Part shown: positions 13,086-23,901 of the stretch, piece after piece
Numbering within the stretch: position 1 is the stretch's first letter
Layout of the letters: every line of letters starts with the position of its first letter
Assembly: GCA_036346275.1 (NCBI GenBank)
Contig: CM070711.1
Span: 69,997,782-70,061,781 of the forward strand
Source of the DNA: Otatea glauca
Lineage: Eukaryota > Streptophyta > Magnoliopsida > Poales > Poaceae
DNA: 64,000 nucleotides
Direction of reading: 5' to 3'
Made by a program: the position numbers and the translations under genes
The notes under the pieces: model-generated
What the model was told of the DNA's origin: nothing
Databases searched by the model: none
Seen by the model: the letters and a program-made list of their open reading frames with translations, nothing else

Positions 13086-13209
13086 TTCACGTATTTAAAA
13101 CTATCGCTTGAGTTCGGGTTGTTAGTGGGAACAAGATGGATGGTAAAACCTTTGTGACCTTTATCCCTGTTTGTAAACCGTCTATGATTGGTATTCTCTT
13201 GTGTAATTC

Positions 13210-13445
13210 TTGATGGCCTAGCCAATTAGACAACGCCATGTGTCTATTTTTTTTATTTCATTCGAGAGATGGCCTCGGACACACAATTGGCGAGCCTTGA
13301 TGCATTCTGAGGTGGCCTAGCCAATCAGACGAAGCCATGTGTTTTTTTAATCTTGTTTCGAGAGACAATCGTGTGAAGTCACGGCCGAGCAACCGGCGAA
13401 AAAGCGTGATTGCACATGTGAAAGTTCAGCGCCTTGCACATAAAT
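13210..13445. repeat. Direct repeats with a related copy at 12065-12215
   Basis: GGCCTAGCCAATTAGACAAC near 13214 and GGCCTAGCCAATCAGACGAAG near 13313 start two similar segments that run through CCATGTGT, a T-run and TTCGAGAGA. A diverged version at 12065-12215 shares TTCATTCGAGAGGTG and TTGCACCTTGCACGTGTGAAA. This is non-coding intergenic repeat. Confidence 0.5.
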
Positions 13446-13877
13446 GAACTGGACTCGAAGTATAGTGTATGGACTAACCCACGCTGATGCGGCCAAGGTA
13501 TCATATCGGCACCAACTTTTGATTTTAAATCAATTTGTAAGGTTAGTGTTAAAAATTATGCGCAAACTTATTTAATTGGATTGGTTCTTGTTATTGCCGC
13601 GCGTGGGAGGACGGCGTGAGAGACGTTGGCTCAGCGTGTGCTATTTTTGGCTCTCTTTAGAATGACTTCAGCTTCAGCTTCAGCTTCTAGAACAAACAGC
13701 AGCCATGGATGGAGAGGAGTAATGGCTGCGTGTGTGCAGTGCATGATGCCTCGCCTGTGTGCGCAGGCAGGACACCCAGCCATGCACCAAGGAACCACAA
13801 GGCCAAAATATATGTTGATAGGTGCAATCTCGGTCCAAATTCTATAAAGATTTGCTTTCTAATTTTATTTGAAGTTT
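13446..13877. other. Intergenic, no gene recognised
   Basis: Unremarkable mixed-composition sequence with a short CTTCAG simple repeat near 13666-13686. Open frames here are short and unlike known proteins. Confidence 0.5.
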
Positions 13878-13880
13878 TTA

Positions 13881-14110
13881 GGGGGTATTTGGCACAGCTC
13901 AGTTTCACTAAAATCCGTGGAGTTGGTGGAGCAGGGTATTCCTAACTCCAGGAATTTATGGAGCTAGAGCTGTAGGTAGATTAAGAGTGTTTATGTGGTT
14001 TATCTTGTTTACATTTTAGATTAAAAATATAAACTTAATTCACTTTATTTTAGCCTACAAACTCCAGATCTGAAGTGGAGCTGGGATCTAAAATTCTACC
14101 AAACAGGATC
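13881..14110. mobile_element. Tourist/PIF-Harbinger-like MITE, 230 bp, TTA target duplication
   Basis: Starts GGGGGTATTTGGCACAGCTC and ends TCTACCAAACAGGATC; the ends are imperfect inverted repeats. It is flanked by TTA at 13878-13880 and 14111-14113. It shares its body (TTACATTTTAGA, TATAAACTTAAT, AGATCTGA) with the element at 28174-28361. A 3-bp TWA target duplication is the known habit of PIF/Harbinger elements. Confidence 0.8.
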
Positions 14111-14113
14111 TTA

Positions 14114-14833
14114 GATGATCTTTTTCTTTTTGTTAGCTAGAACCAGAATCGATATTTTGTTACGAGTCCAGTTTTGTTTCTCAGAGAAACCTGATCGTCT
14201 TTCAGTTCTCATAAAAACCATCGGTTTATTTGAGAAGTTTAGTCCTGTTGTTTTTGTGAATTGCCTTTTGAGTTTAGCTCGGGTGCAGGTCGTATGCGTG
14301 TGTGCTGTTGTGCACCCATGTAAAAGGGCAGGGACGTGGCTCCTTGTAATGGGAACTTTGTCTTTTTGTTTGGGAACTCGTCTTTTGGTTGAAGACAATA
14401 CATTCGTTGGAAGAAAACGCATCTAGGGTTTGTTTTTCTGCGCATCCAATTGAAGTCTGCTGGTTCTTCAATCGCTGCTGACTCCATGTGGATCAAATTT
14501 GCAATTCTCTCAACTGATTGGTTTGCAAGTTGCTCAATCTCTGGTCCGCCTCTTCTCACTGTGGATTACGAGTCAGCCAAGATTGTTTATCTGCTAGTGC
14601 GGCTGCATAGTTCTTTGTTGTTCCACTGAGTAGATCAATCCTAGTATTGCTGCTTGGCTCGGTTGGAAGAAGAGCGGTTGGTGTTTTGGGCAACGCGCTG
14701 CTACGACAGAAAACTACTCGGTGCTGATTTTTTGTGCTAGCCTAACCGTTCTGCGGTGCTCCTTGGAGGATGGAGAGAGCATGCGAATAAGGTGCTGGAG
14801 GGGAGGCCCACGGCCCACAACTGCGTGTGTGCA
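14114..14833. other. Intergenic, no gene recognised
   Basis: A 103-codon open frame on the plus strand (14115-14426) and an overlapping one on the minus strand have no recognisable family. No repeat structure was noticed. Confidence 0.45.
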
Positions 14834-15306
14834 GCCAACCAGCCGCCGCCAAGAGGCAAGGGGGTGTAGAGGGCTACGGAAGTTGCGGTGGCGGTGGCAC
14901 GAGGCTAAGTTTTTCATCAATTTAAAAGCTAAAGCTTAAATACATACCCTCTCTGTTTAAAAATATAAGACATATTTTAACTTTGTACAAAGATTAAAGT
15001 TATAGTGAAATTGAGAAAGTTATAAGTAAAAATGACTTAGATACTCCTACTTAATTGTCTTGGAAGATGAGCCAACCGGCCGCCACCAAGAGGCAAGGGG
15101 TGTAGAGGGCTACGAAAGTTGCGGTAGCGGTGGCGCAAGGCTAAGTTTTTCACCACCTTAAAAGCTAAAGCTTAAATAAATACTCCCATTGTTCAAAAAT
15201 ATAAGACGTATTTTAACTTTACATAATGATTAAGGTTGTAGTGAAATTGAGAAAGTTATAAGTGAAAATGACTTAGATACCCCTACTTAATTGTCTTGGA
15301 AGATGA
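14834..15306. repeat. Tandem duplication, ~237-bp unit, two copies
   Basis: Copy 1 at 14834-15070 and copy 2 at 15071-15306 align end to end with about 10% difference. Both run from GCCAACC(A/G)GCCGCC to GTCTTGGAAGATGA. The unit includes GC-rich flanking sequence and the left half of a Stowaway-like MITE, so the duplication happened after the MITE inserted. Confidence 0.9.
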
Positions 15307-15470
15307 GAGATAATAGTTTTGTGTAGTGGTAATGAATAAATGCATATAGTTGAGAGAGAATAAATAGAGGTATAGTAGGAAAAACCTTATTAAATCTACG
15401 TGCAAGCCTTATATTTATGAGCAAGATCATTCAAACTGTAGGTCTTATATTTCTAAACGAAGGAAGTAGG
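14946..15470. mobile_element. Stowaway/mariner-like MITE with internally duplicated left half
   Basis: The left terminus CCTCTCTGTTTAAAAATATA (14946) occurs again as CTCCCATTGTTCAAAAATAT at 15183, and the right terminus CTTATATTTCTAAACGAAGG at 15445-15464 is its inverse. TA dinucleotides flank both ends. The CTCCxTCxGTT start is typical of grass Stowaway-type elements. The second left end comes from the tandem duplication. Confidence 0.75.
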
Positions 15471-15899
15471 TTACTTTTTAATTAAGAGCCAAAAAACAAT
15501 GGAGAGATGATTTTTTTGATTTCTTGAGGATTAGTCTTAGAATAAAACAACTGAAATTAAGATAAAATTATTCAGCTCTACCAAGTATAAAAACTGATTG
15601 CTTTTAAAATATTTAAACCTAAAAGCTAACTTTAAGCTATAAACCAAAAAACCTAAGCCTAAATAAACATACCGCACGAGGCTTCCTGGAACCTCTGTAA
15701 CATACAAAGGGTGTCACGAGGGGAAAATCAAATATGTTCTTAGAATCATATGCAACTATTTTACAAAACAATGCATCTACACACTTCAAAAAATTATCAA
15801 AAAATTCATAGATGCAAATAAGAATTTTTTTCAAAAATATCATATATGCACACACACATACATATAGGATGGCGAAATGGGGCACAGTGCTTTCAAATG
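15471..15899. other. AT-rich intergenic sequence, nothing recognised
   Basis: A/T-rich DNA between the Stowaway-like element and the inverted repeat arm. A (CA)n/(TA)n stretch lies near 15846-15866. Confidence 0.5.
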
Positions 15900-16240
15900 T
15901 GCGAATTCAAGCCAAGTTATATTTGTTAAAACTTTCATTTTTAAGGTATATACCATCTATAACAATTCAAATGAAACATATACATTTTAAAAAATATACT
16001 CGAATTCAAATATTTGAACAAATTTAGATCACATGCTTTGCTGATTTATATATAAAATAAGTACATACCTACAATCAAACTATCATAAAAAAAAGGAAAA
16101 TCTAATTTGAATTTCAGTTCAAACTTGTTTGAACTAGTTAGTAAACCGGTTAAACTCAATATCCTAAAATTTTTCAAAAAATTCGCATGCAAATACATAG
16201 AGGAAATACCCAATTTGGATCACGGTACTCTAGGTAATTG
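15900..16240 (-). repeat. ~350-bp dispersed repeat, copy 2 (inverse of 12728-13085)
   Basis: Reverse complement of 12728-13085, including AGATCACATGCTTTGCTGAT, CTACAATCAAACTATCAT, GAACTAGTTAGTAAACCGGT and CTCTAGGTAATT. Its outer border abuts the (ACATAT)n microsatellite. Borders next to TA-rich simple repeats at both copies suggest an element that inserts into (TA)n, or one that carries it at its end. Confidence 0.75.
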
Positions 16241-16242
16241 TA

Positions 16243-16359
<117 letters not shown>

Positions 16360-16394
16360 TGCGTGTATGTATATATATGTATATGTAAGTCGTT

Positions 16395-16742
16395 TACGTA
16401 ATCCCATCTCTAATATACCACTTAAATGAACTTGTTATACTCCTTTATTACTTTAGGTATACTTCAATAATAATTCTAAAATACTCCAATGTGACATGGT
16501 TGAAATTTTTTCATCAAAGTCCTTTATTTTTGCTATATACACATTTCCATATGTAAAAAGAGTGTATACACAAATTATGCTATAAACAATAGACCATGAT
16601 GAAATTTTTCATGAACTCACTTTGGAGTATCTTATAATCAGTATTAGAGTATGCTAAAAGGATAAAGAGGTATAACAACATCATTTAAGTGGTATACTTA
16701 GATTGGGAGAACATACTCCCAGGAGTATGGAATCATTTTCTC
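16395..16742. mobile_element. MITE of the ACTCCCAGGAGTAT family, copy 1
   Basis: An imperfect full-length inverted repeat of ~345 bp. The left half reads ATATACCACTTAAATGAACT, TTATACTCC, TACTCCAATGTGACATGG; the right half is its inverse and ends near ACATACTCCCAGGAGTATGG. It sits between a TATATATG tract and a CTCT/CACA/TATA tract at 16738-16770. Confidence 0.75.
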
Positions 16743-16769
16743 TCTCTCTCTCACACACACATATATATA

Positions 16770-17114
16770 GCATTTTATGTACTCCTAGGAATATGTACTC
16801 CCACTTTAAATATACCACTTAAACAAATATGTTATACTCCTTTATCACTTTCAATATACTTCAATACTAATTTTAAGTTACTCCAATGTGATTTAGTTGA
16901 AAAAAATTCATTCAAACTCTTTATTTTTCGTTATATATCCTTTTTCGTATAAAAAGGAGTATATACGTAAAACTATGCTATAAAGAGTGGACTTTGATAA
17001 ATTTCTTCATTAAAATCGCTTTGTAGTATCTTATAATCAATATTAGAGTATGATGAAAAGGATATATACTGAATGTGGGAGTACGAACTCCTAATAATAT
17101 AGAACCATTTTCAT
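16770..17114. mobile_element. MITE of the ACTCCCAGGAGTAT family, copy 2
   Basis: Same ~345-bp fold-back. It begins TGTACTCCTAGGAATATGTA and ends at AGTACGAACTCCTAATAATA. It is bounded by TATATATAG on the left and an (AT)n run at 17115-17134 on the right. Confidence 0.75.
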
Positions 17115-17136
17115 ATATATATATATATATATATGA

Positions 17137-17525
17137 AGCCTTTTCTATACTCCCAGGAGTATGTACTCCCAGGAGTATATACTCCCACATCTAATATACC
17201 ACTTAAATGAACGCTTTATACACCTTTATCACTTTCGGTATACTCCAATAATAATTCTAATATACTCCAATGCGACATGGTTGAAAAAATTTCATCAAAG
17301 CACTTTATTTTTATGCTCCATACCCTTTTCCATATGTAAAACGAATATATAAACAAATTATGCTATAAATGGTGGACTTTAATGAAATTTTTCATGGAAC
17401 TCACTTTGGAGTATCTTATAACCAGTATTAGAGTATACTCAAAAGGATAAAGAGGTATAATAACATCATTTAAACGGTATACTAGAGGTAGGAGTACGTA
17501 CACCTAGGAGTATGGAATCATTTTC
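17137..17525. mobile_element. MITE of the ACTCCCAGGAGTAT family, copy 3, with repeated terminal motif
   Basis: Same family as copies 1 and 2. The left end carries ACTCCCAGGAGTAT twice and a further ACTCCCAC; the right end reads GGAGTACGTACACCTAGGAG. It is bounded by (AT)n at 17115-17134 and (TA)n at 17527-17544. A fragment of a related element follows at 17545-17635. Confidence 0.75.
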
Positions 17526-17638
17526 CTATATATATATATATATGAGTGAACTTAAAGTGATAAAGGAGTATTTCAAGTTGATTTAGATGGTATTTTAGGT
17601 GTGGGAGTAACTATACCCGAGAGTAGAAGATATTTTTC

Positions 17639-17829
17639 ATATATACACACGTGTTAGAATATGTGCACTTGCACAAAAAAATTCAAAAATATGATCATAC
17701 ATGCATTGTACAAAGATGACAAAAGTTTGTGCAAATATTTTGTAATTTAAGTCCGTTTCTTTTGTCAATTTTTGCACAGTGCACATGTAATCATTTTTTG
17801 ATGCGCACATATTCTAACATGTGTATATG
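17639..17829. mobile_element. Small MITE-like element with ~28-bp inverted ends
   Basis: The left end CATATATACACACGTGTTAG and the right end CTAACATGTGTATATG are inverse, continuing through AATATGTGCRC on both sides. Length is about 190 bp. No target duplication was resolved because the flanks are low-complexity. Confidence 0.65.
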
Positions 17830-18033
17830 ATTTTTTTTAAATGCACATGTACGCAAACTAAAAATTGGTGCACATGGTCTAAAAATCATAAAATCCCTGT
17901 CCACCAGGAGGGTATGCTTGTAATTCGGCTTTGGAGTGAATTTTAATGGGCCCGACCGACATGGGCGTTGCCTTCAGGCTGCAGCCCGTCCGCGGGGGAT
18001 GAGCGACAGAGCGAGAGAGGGATGGCAGGGGTC

Positions 18034-18652
18034 GAATTTTTTCTCTTTAATATTTTTTTTAATCTTTTTTACAAAACTGGGCGTCAGGGCAAAAAAATTT
18101 ATAGAATTGGGCGCCGGTTGCCCGTATACGGGCGAGAGTGCTCGCGATTTTTCCTCTGTCTGCAGTTAATTTCTAAAAAAAATCATAACTTTTTCATATG
18201 ATGTCGGATGTAGATGAACTTTATATGAAAATTGTAGCTCTCGACGGTATCTACAACTTTTGTATAAAAACTTTTTCAATTTGAATCTATTTAGATGGTT
18301 AAAAATGAGATAGAATGTTCAGATCTAAAAACAGATCTATTTTTAGATCTGAACATTCTATCCCATTTTTGACTATCTAAATTGATTCAAATGAAAAAAA
18401 ATTTGTATACAAAAGTTGTAGATCCCGTCGAGAGCTACAATTTTCATATAAAGTTTATCTCCATCCGACATCATATGAAAAAATTATGATTTTTTTTAAG
18501 AATTGACCGTAGACAGAGGAAAAATCGCGCGTTAAAAGCCGCATTAATCGCCCTTATGTGGGACGAGACCGGTGCCTAATTCTGCAATTTTTTTGTCCTA
18601 ACGCCTAGTTTTGAAAAAAATATTAAAAAAAATATTAAAGAAAAAAAATTTC
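18034..18652. mobile_element. Mutator-type MITE (full fold-back) with 10-bp target duplication
   Basis: The ends start GAATTTTTTCTCTTTAATAT and its inverse, and nearly the whole 619 bp is one inverted repeat with its centre near AAACAGATCTATTTTTAGAT. It is flanked by the perfect 10-bp direct repeat GGCAGGGGTC (18024-18033 and 18653-18662), as expected for Mutator-like elements (9-11 bp). The inner hairpin (CATATGATGTCGGATGTAGA, TTATATGAAAATTGTAGCTC) is shared with the element at 36052-36683. Confidence 0.88.
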
Positions 18653-18662
18653 GGCAGGGGTC

Positions 18663-19054
18663 ATTTCAGGTGGACTAAAATGAGAAAGATGCGAAAACGG
18701 GCAGCTAAAGGATCGGTGTTGTTATGGAGTGGCAGATCCCCAAAGACCCTCCCATGGAGTAGAAAATCCTCGATTATCCCAATTTTGATGCTAAAATGAG
18801 GTCTGATTTTTTCTGTGCAATAAAATAGAGGGATGGGAGACAAACGCCTCCCCTGCACCTGTCCAGTTAATCTCGACAACATTACAACATGGAAGAAGAA
18901 TTGTGAACCAAGCACTGTATGTATAGACCTGAACAGAAATATCCGTTGTACCTGCCATTTACCCGTTGAGGGTTGGTAGGATAGATGAGGTAGGTCAACT
19001 ACTACCTATTTTATAAAAATTTTAAGGTGTATGAGTCATATGTTGAAATATACA
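18663..19054. other. Intergenic, no gene recognised
   Basis: Moderately AT-rich sequence between the Mutator MITE and the palindrome array. No domain or repeat was seen. Confidence 0.5.
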
Positions 19055-19650
19055 CACGCGCCGAACTGAAAATGTAAGTCCTGAGCACACATGATTTTAT
19101 CGAGGTTGATCCATCCTGAAGAATAACTGACGCCGGACTAAAAAAGTCAGTCCGGAGTACACATGATGTGAAGACGAATTTTGTCTATTTAAACTCACTT
19201 ACACCGGATCGATAAAATCGGTCCATTGTGCACACGTGCACAGAAGAGGTTAACACTAGTAATATGAGCTTGTGCCGGACCGACAAAATTGGTCCGGCGT
19301 ACACATGCATTGATTCTTTTAAGGACCATCAAACAATATTTGCGTCGGACCGAAAAAGTTGGTCTGGCGTACACATAGAATTTGTTCAAATTGAATACCA
19401 ACGAACAACGTTTGCGCTGGACAAAAAAAGTTGGTCCGGTGTACATGAGAAAACGGCTGATTTTATTTGAGTGAAGCATGTTTGCGCCAGACAGAAAATG
19501 TTGGTCCGGCGAGAAAGGATAACATACGCTGGACTGAAAAATAAGTCTAAATTCAGATCGGTCCGACTTGAACGGTGTACGCTCGGTTGAAATAAATTAG
19601 AGGAGTTCTCTTAGCGCCGGACTGAAAAAGTCGGTCCGGCGTACATGGTG
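19055..19650. repeat. Array of imperfect palindromes (GCCGGACCGA...TCGGTCCGGC), ~71-bp period
   Basis: At least eight copies of a hairpin module: a GCCGGAC-type arm, a short A-rich loop, a GTCCGGC-type arm, then GTACACATG. GCCGG-equivalent starts fall at 19132, 19203, 19274, 19344, 19416 and 19486, a 70-72 bp period, with irregular copies near 19058, 19528 and 19616. The DNA between modules is not conserved. Arms show compensating differences in some copies (GTCGGACC with GGTCTGGC). Function unknown; subterminal repeats of a DNA transposon are one possibility. Confidence 0.85.
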
Positions 19651-19799
19651 TGCGCTCGGTTAGGATTTGAACTTAGATTTCTTGAGCGCCTGATAAGATG
19701 AAGTTTGGTCCAGAGAGAACTCTTTTTGGCTAAGAAGAGAAAGATCTGGATTTTTAAATGAGAGATATGAAAAGTCCTATGCTCTAAGTAATTTTAGTG

Positions 19800-21930
19800 A
19801 TTTTGCATATGAACCAAGATCATTTCTTATGTATAATCCCTCTTAATAGTACGGTGATTTTAGCTATATGGCTTGAAGCAACTCCCAAGCCAAAACTAAA
19901 AATAAACACCTTAGCCTTGATCTTCAAATATAGTTGTTTCCGGCTTCTACTTAGTATCATTCCTGATTATCAACACCAAAACCTACATAATAAGCATAAT
20001 TGACAAAAATAGGGGGCCTAGATGCTCTCAAGCTACGGTGAAGTCATCAGCATATATCTCAGTAAGGCGAACAAGCTTATCTACATCAAACTTGGAGAAA
20101 GAGTTTTTTGGATCAAGACAAGACATGCCTACCAGTAACTCTGAAGAAACTTCATTGAACCGATGGTTCATCTATGATGTAATAGCATCAATAGCAGCAA
20201 TGAAAATCTCAACATGGTAATAATGAAGGTGAGTCACCGTATGCTTTCTAAGTGCAGATTTACCTCTAACTGGTATGAGTTCTTTCATATTTGGTACATG
20301 AATCTCATTTGCTTCACAAAAAGCTTTGGTTTGTTGAAACAATGGCTCCCATCAATTATCTCTCATGTCTTGCAAGCGCACTTTCACATCTACAAGTAAA
20401 CCCATAGCTTCAACAATATCTTGATCCCTCCTTTACAAAGTAAGTGATAACTCATTTGTAATGCTCAATAAGTTTAACAACAAATGCAAGATGAATACAA
20501 ACTCAAAAGTTTCCAATCTTTTGTATCAAACCTGATGCTACACCCTAACTTGATGGTTGACAGGCATCTTTAGACACAATCTCTAGTACACCTAATATCG
20601 TCTCCCACATCTGGAAAATACGAAGCAAGGTTTTAAGATGTGAGTCCCATCTAGTGTCTGAAGGTCTAGCTATGCTCATTTCTTGAAGCAACCTTATTCC
20701 AGTGATAGCTTTACCATTCTTCAACTTATCTAATAGGACATCTTGATGCTTTGCAAGCAACATATCCCTTCTCTTGCAAGATGCACTCACAGTGGTCACT
20801 ATCAAAGGAATATAGTTGAAAAAATCTGTAATAGCTCTACCGCAACTTGCAACAATCACAACCACTAACTGCAACTGATGGGCAGAGCAATGGACATAAA
20901 AAGCATATGGTTCATCTCGAATCAGCTTTTGAAACCCATTAAATTCTCCCCTCATATTGAAAGCTCCATCATAACCTTGCCCACGTAGCCTACAAATTGG
21001 TAATTGGTGGTTTCCAATCAAATAGAACAAAACCTCCTTCAATGCAACAGATGTACAATTCGTGACATGCTTAATACCAAGGAATCTCTCAATAACCATT
21101 CCTTGCTTGTTCACAAACCTACATATCATAAATTATAATAAGTCAAAACAATATCACATGATTACATGAATAAAATAGTACAATAAATAAACCTAAAATG
21201 AACTATTGACCTCAAAATCACAGCCATTTGACCCTTTATTGATACATCTTGTGACTCATCAATAAACACCGAGAAATTTCTATATTCAAGCTCACCCATA
21301 ATCACCGTAGTGATCTCTTGCGTGCAAGCTTTTGCAAGATCCCTTTGAATCTTCGGAGAAGTCATGATACAATTGGAGGGAACAATCTCAAATGTCTTCT
21401 TCACTTTCTCTTTCTTATCTTTGTACCACTCAACTAATTCCTTAAAATTTCCCTTATTGATGGAAGAGGAAGATTCATCGTGTCCTTGAAAAACTTCATC
21501 TCACAATATAAGATATATTGTACAATCTAAAGAAGCGGTCAAACGAATCTTGTATGAAATTTTTGACTCTCGGGCCCTCAGCCATGATCAGAAAGTCTTT
21601 GTCTCAAACTTGCCCTTTGATTTATAAAATCTTCGCAGTCCCCCTTGCCACATTGTGAGAGCTATTAAGTCTACCAACATGTTTATTAAATATTTCCAAA
21701 GCCTTTCTACAATTGGAACACCTAGTTATTATAAAGACATCACTACCAAATTTTTCGGGCCTTCATGGCTTCTTAAAAAGAAAACAATAGAAACAAAACA
21801 CTGCATCCTTTTTACACTATATTCTAGCCAATCAAACTTATCGAACTAACATTGTCGAAATGCCATTGAACATTCATACTGCATTTTGCGGGGAAAATCA
21901 AGCCCTTTTGGTTAGGTTGGACCTCTCAAT
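19800..21930 (-). mobile_element. Decayed hAT-superfamily transposase (ZMYM1-like, DUF4371 type)
   Basis: Minus-strand translation gives, in order: zinc-finger/N-terminal fragments (21550-21930, CEDFINQRASL-like), a DUF4371-type segment (21162-21540: FKELVEWYKDKKEKVKKTFE, then RNFSVFIDESQDVS), a long open stretch (20545-21129: CRLRGQGYDGAFNMRGEFNG, YVHCSAHQLQLVV, ARPSDTRWDSHLKTL), and a C-terminal fragment (about 20030-20460: RFT-like residues to FDVDKLVRLAEIY). Multiple frameshifts and stops break the C-terminal and N-terminal parts, and a short intron-like gap separates the middle parts. The order fits plant ZMYM1-like hAT genes. It is non-autonomous and probably inactive. Terminal inverted repeats were not found. 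Confidence 0.85.
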
Positions 21931-23178
21931 AAATAAGCACTCCTAACTTGTTCTCTAATTTCATTGTCATAATCATCAATTGGTATGCGTTTCGCTGGAT
22001 CTGAGATAATTTCATCCGGATTAAACTCCACTCAAGGTTTCTTTGTTTGATTCCTGCTCTCATTAGTGTGAGGAGTACTACTTGTGTTGCTCGAAAAATA
22101 TTTATGTAATATCTATTTGTCCGTCTCTAACAAATCTATGAATCGATAAATGACAGTAGTCTATACTCACTAGTCATTAGTCAACACAATATGTAAATTC
22201 ATCATTCATGAAAAATGAAACAAAGAATTGCATTTGATATACCTTAGATTTTAGTCTCTGGCTCTCTGCTGGTCTCAGTTCTCACTTCTCAGCGCCAGCC
22301 GCTCGGCCGGCCCGATCCTTCTTCTCGAGCCTCAAGCCCTAAACTGTCCCTCGACGCTTCAAGCAGTCAAGCCCTCAATGGTCGCCTCAGCCGTCGCATG
22401 ACCCCATGCATGGCGCCTCGGGGCCTCTCGCGATCATTGCTTGGGGTCGAGGCTAGTGTGTGCGGGCGCGACCCTCCTCCGTCGGCAGTCGCTCAGGGCT
22501 CGAGTGCGTGCCACACGGCCTTCCTCCGTGGGTCGTGGCTCCGACGACTGTCCATTCACCCAGTCGCGATCCGCTGCTTGCTCGACTCGAGGCCTTGCCT
22601 TAGGCCTCCTTAGCCAGCCTGCTCGCCGCCCTAGCGCCTTCGAGGCTTTGCCATTCCCGTTCGGCCCTCCTCCGCAGCTCTGCTCCTCGGGACCTCGACG
22701 CTTGGGGCCATCGCGCTAAGGGCCGCCTCCTGGAGTCACTCGTCGGCCGTCGCTTCTGCGTCTTCCACCCGACCGGTCGTCGCCCCGCCACAACCACTGG
22801 TTTACCACGCACGGCGTGCTCAAGCCAGCCGAGGCACCGAAATTTTGCTCGATTTGGGAATTGGGATGGGGATTGGGGGCAGTGACTGTGTGCCTGAGGT
22901 GTTGTTTGTGGTCGCCAATGGGCTAGGCTGGCGTGGATCACGTGCTGGCCCAAATTGGTTACTCGGACCATGTTATAAGTCCTACCTTTGCTGCTATTCT
23001 TTTTCTTCCATGATTCAGGCGTTCAGCTCCAAGTTCCAATCTTCCTGGCCGGCTTCTATGGCGTGGCGACGCCCCATGGTGGGTGAGAGATGCTAGACAG
23101 ATGCCCATGATGTAGTCGGAGATAAAATGTGCCCTAGCCCCTCTTACCTTGCTCGTCCGCCCCTGCCTCTCTTCATCG
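21931..23178. other. Intergenic, GC-rich 22300-23100, no gene recognised
   Basis: 22300-22830 is rich in Arg/Pro/Ser-coding triplets in all frames and contains TCGAGGC-type repeats. It could be the 5' region of the hAT element or a decayed gene. I cannot assign coding sequence to it. Confidence 0.4.
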
Positions 23179-23415
23179 GATGGTTAGCATCGAGGCAACC
23201 GAGATGATTTCAATTTCGTGTGAAAAGTTTCAGAGGTCTCAGTTTCTCTATTGCTTTGATCTCAGCGTCAATTTCTGATCGGACGATCAAAGGAGCCCTA
23301 CAAAGATATCATTTTCCCTATATACATACTAACATACATACCCCTATAGCACGTGGCAGCGTGTCCTTCCCCTCCTGGCTGCTGCTTCTCCTTGCTGAAG
23401 TCGAAGAGGGAGCAG
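23179..23415 (+). repeat. Duplicated segment, copy 1 (partner at 39712-39935)
   Basis: From GGATGGTTAGCATCGAGGCA to CTCCTTGCTGAAGTCGAAGA this matches 39712-39935 with scattered differences and small indels. It ends about 490 bp upstream of the membrane-protein start codon and so probably belongs to that gene's promoter or leader. It contains CCCTATATACATA (about 23315) as a possible TATA region. Confidence 0.8.
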
Positions 23416-23901
23416 CTAACTACCAATTCAGTCGCAACTCGCAACTCCATCTTCGCCATCGCCGACCCGCTTTCTCCTTCGCACCATCGAACCCGCAGCT
23501 CTCCCCTCTCCTCCCACTCCCACAACCCCTTTCACATTCTAAGCCTTTAAACCCGATGGCAACCGGACCCGCGCTCCCATCGCCGATTAGTATGATGCGG
23601 AACCCTGCGGCGGAGCGAAGCCACCGTGGCGCCTATAAATACCACCCAATCAATCGATTACGTTCGTCATCACAGAGGAGATCGCGCGGGTTGCCCTCTA
23701 GAAACTTCGTTGTGAAGGGGAAGCTTCTAGAAGCAGGATGCGGGCTCTCGACTCCTCCCGACTTCTCGCTGCAGCCGTGGCTCCTACTCCTGCTAGTGAG
23801 ACTCAGGTGTGCCTCTGCTCCCCGGTGCGTGCGTGTGGCTCGAGTATTTCGATTGAATCGAAGCAAAATGATGGCTTCGAACCCTAACTTCGCCTCACGA
23901 G
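23416..23901 (+). promoter_or_regulatory. Probable 5' leader of the membrane-protein gene, with an overlapping upstream ORF
   Basis: GC-rich, CT-rich sequence typical of a grass 5' leader. The main reading frame is closed by TGA at 23869-23871, so the main start is ATG 23902. An upstream ATG ATG at 23868 opens a 25-codon frame (MMASNPNFASRDEF...) that ends at 23945, overlapping the main start in another frame. This would lower initiation at 23902 unless scanning is leaky. Another open frame through 23220-23945 shares this end. Confidence 0.45.

Noticed and set aside
19055..19650. CRISPR-like reading of the ~71-bp periodic array
   Set aside because: Repeats are degenerate palindromes in a plant nuclear context, spacers are irregular at the ends, and no cas genes exist.
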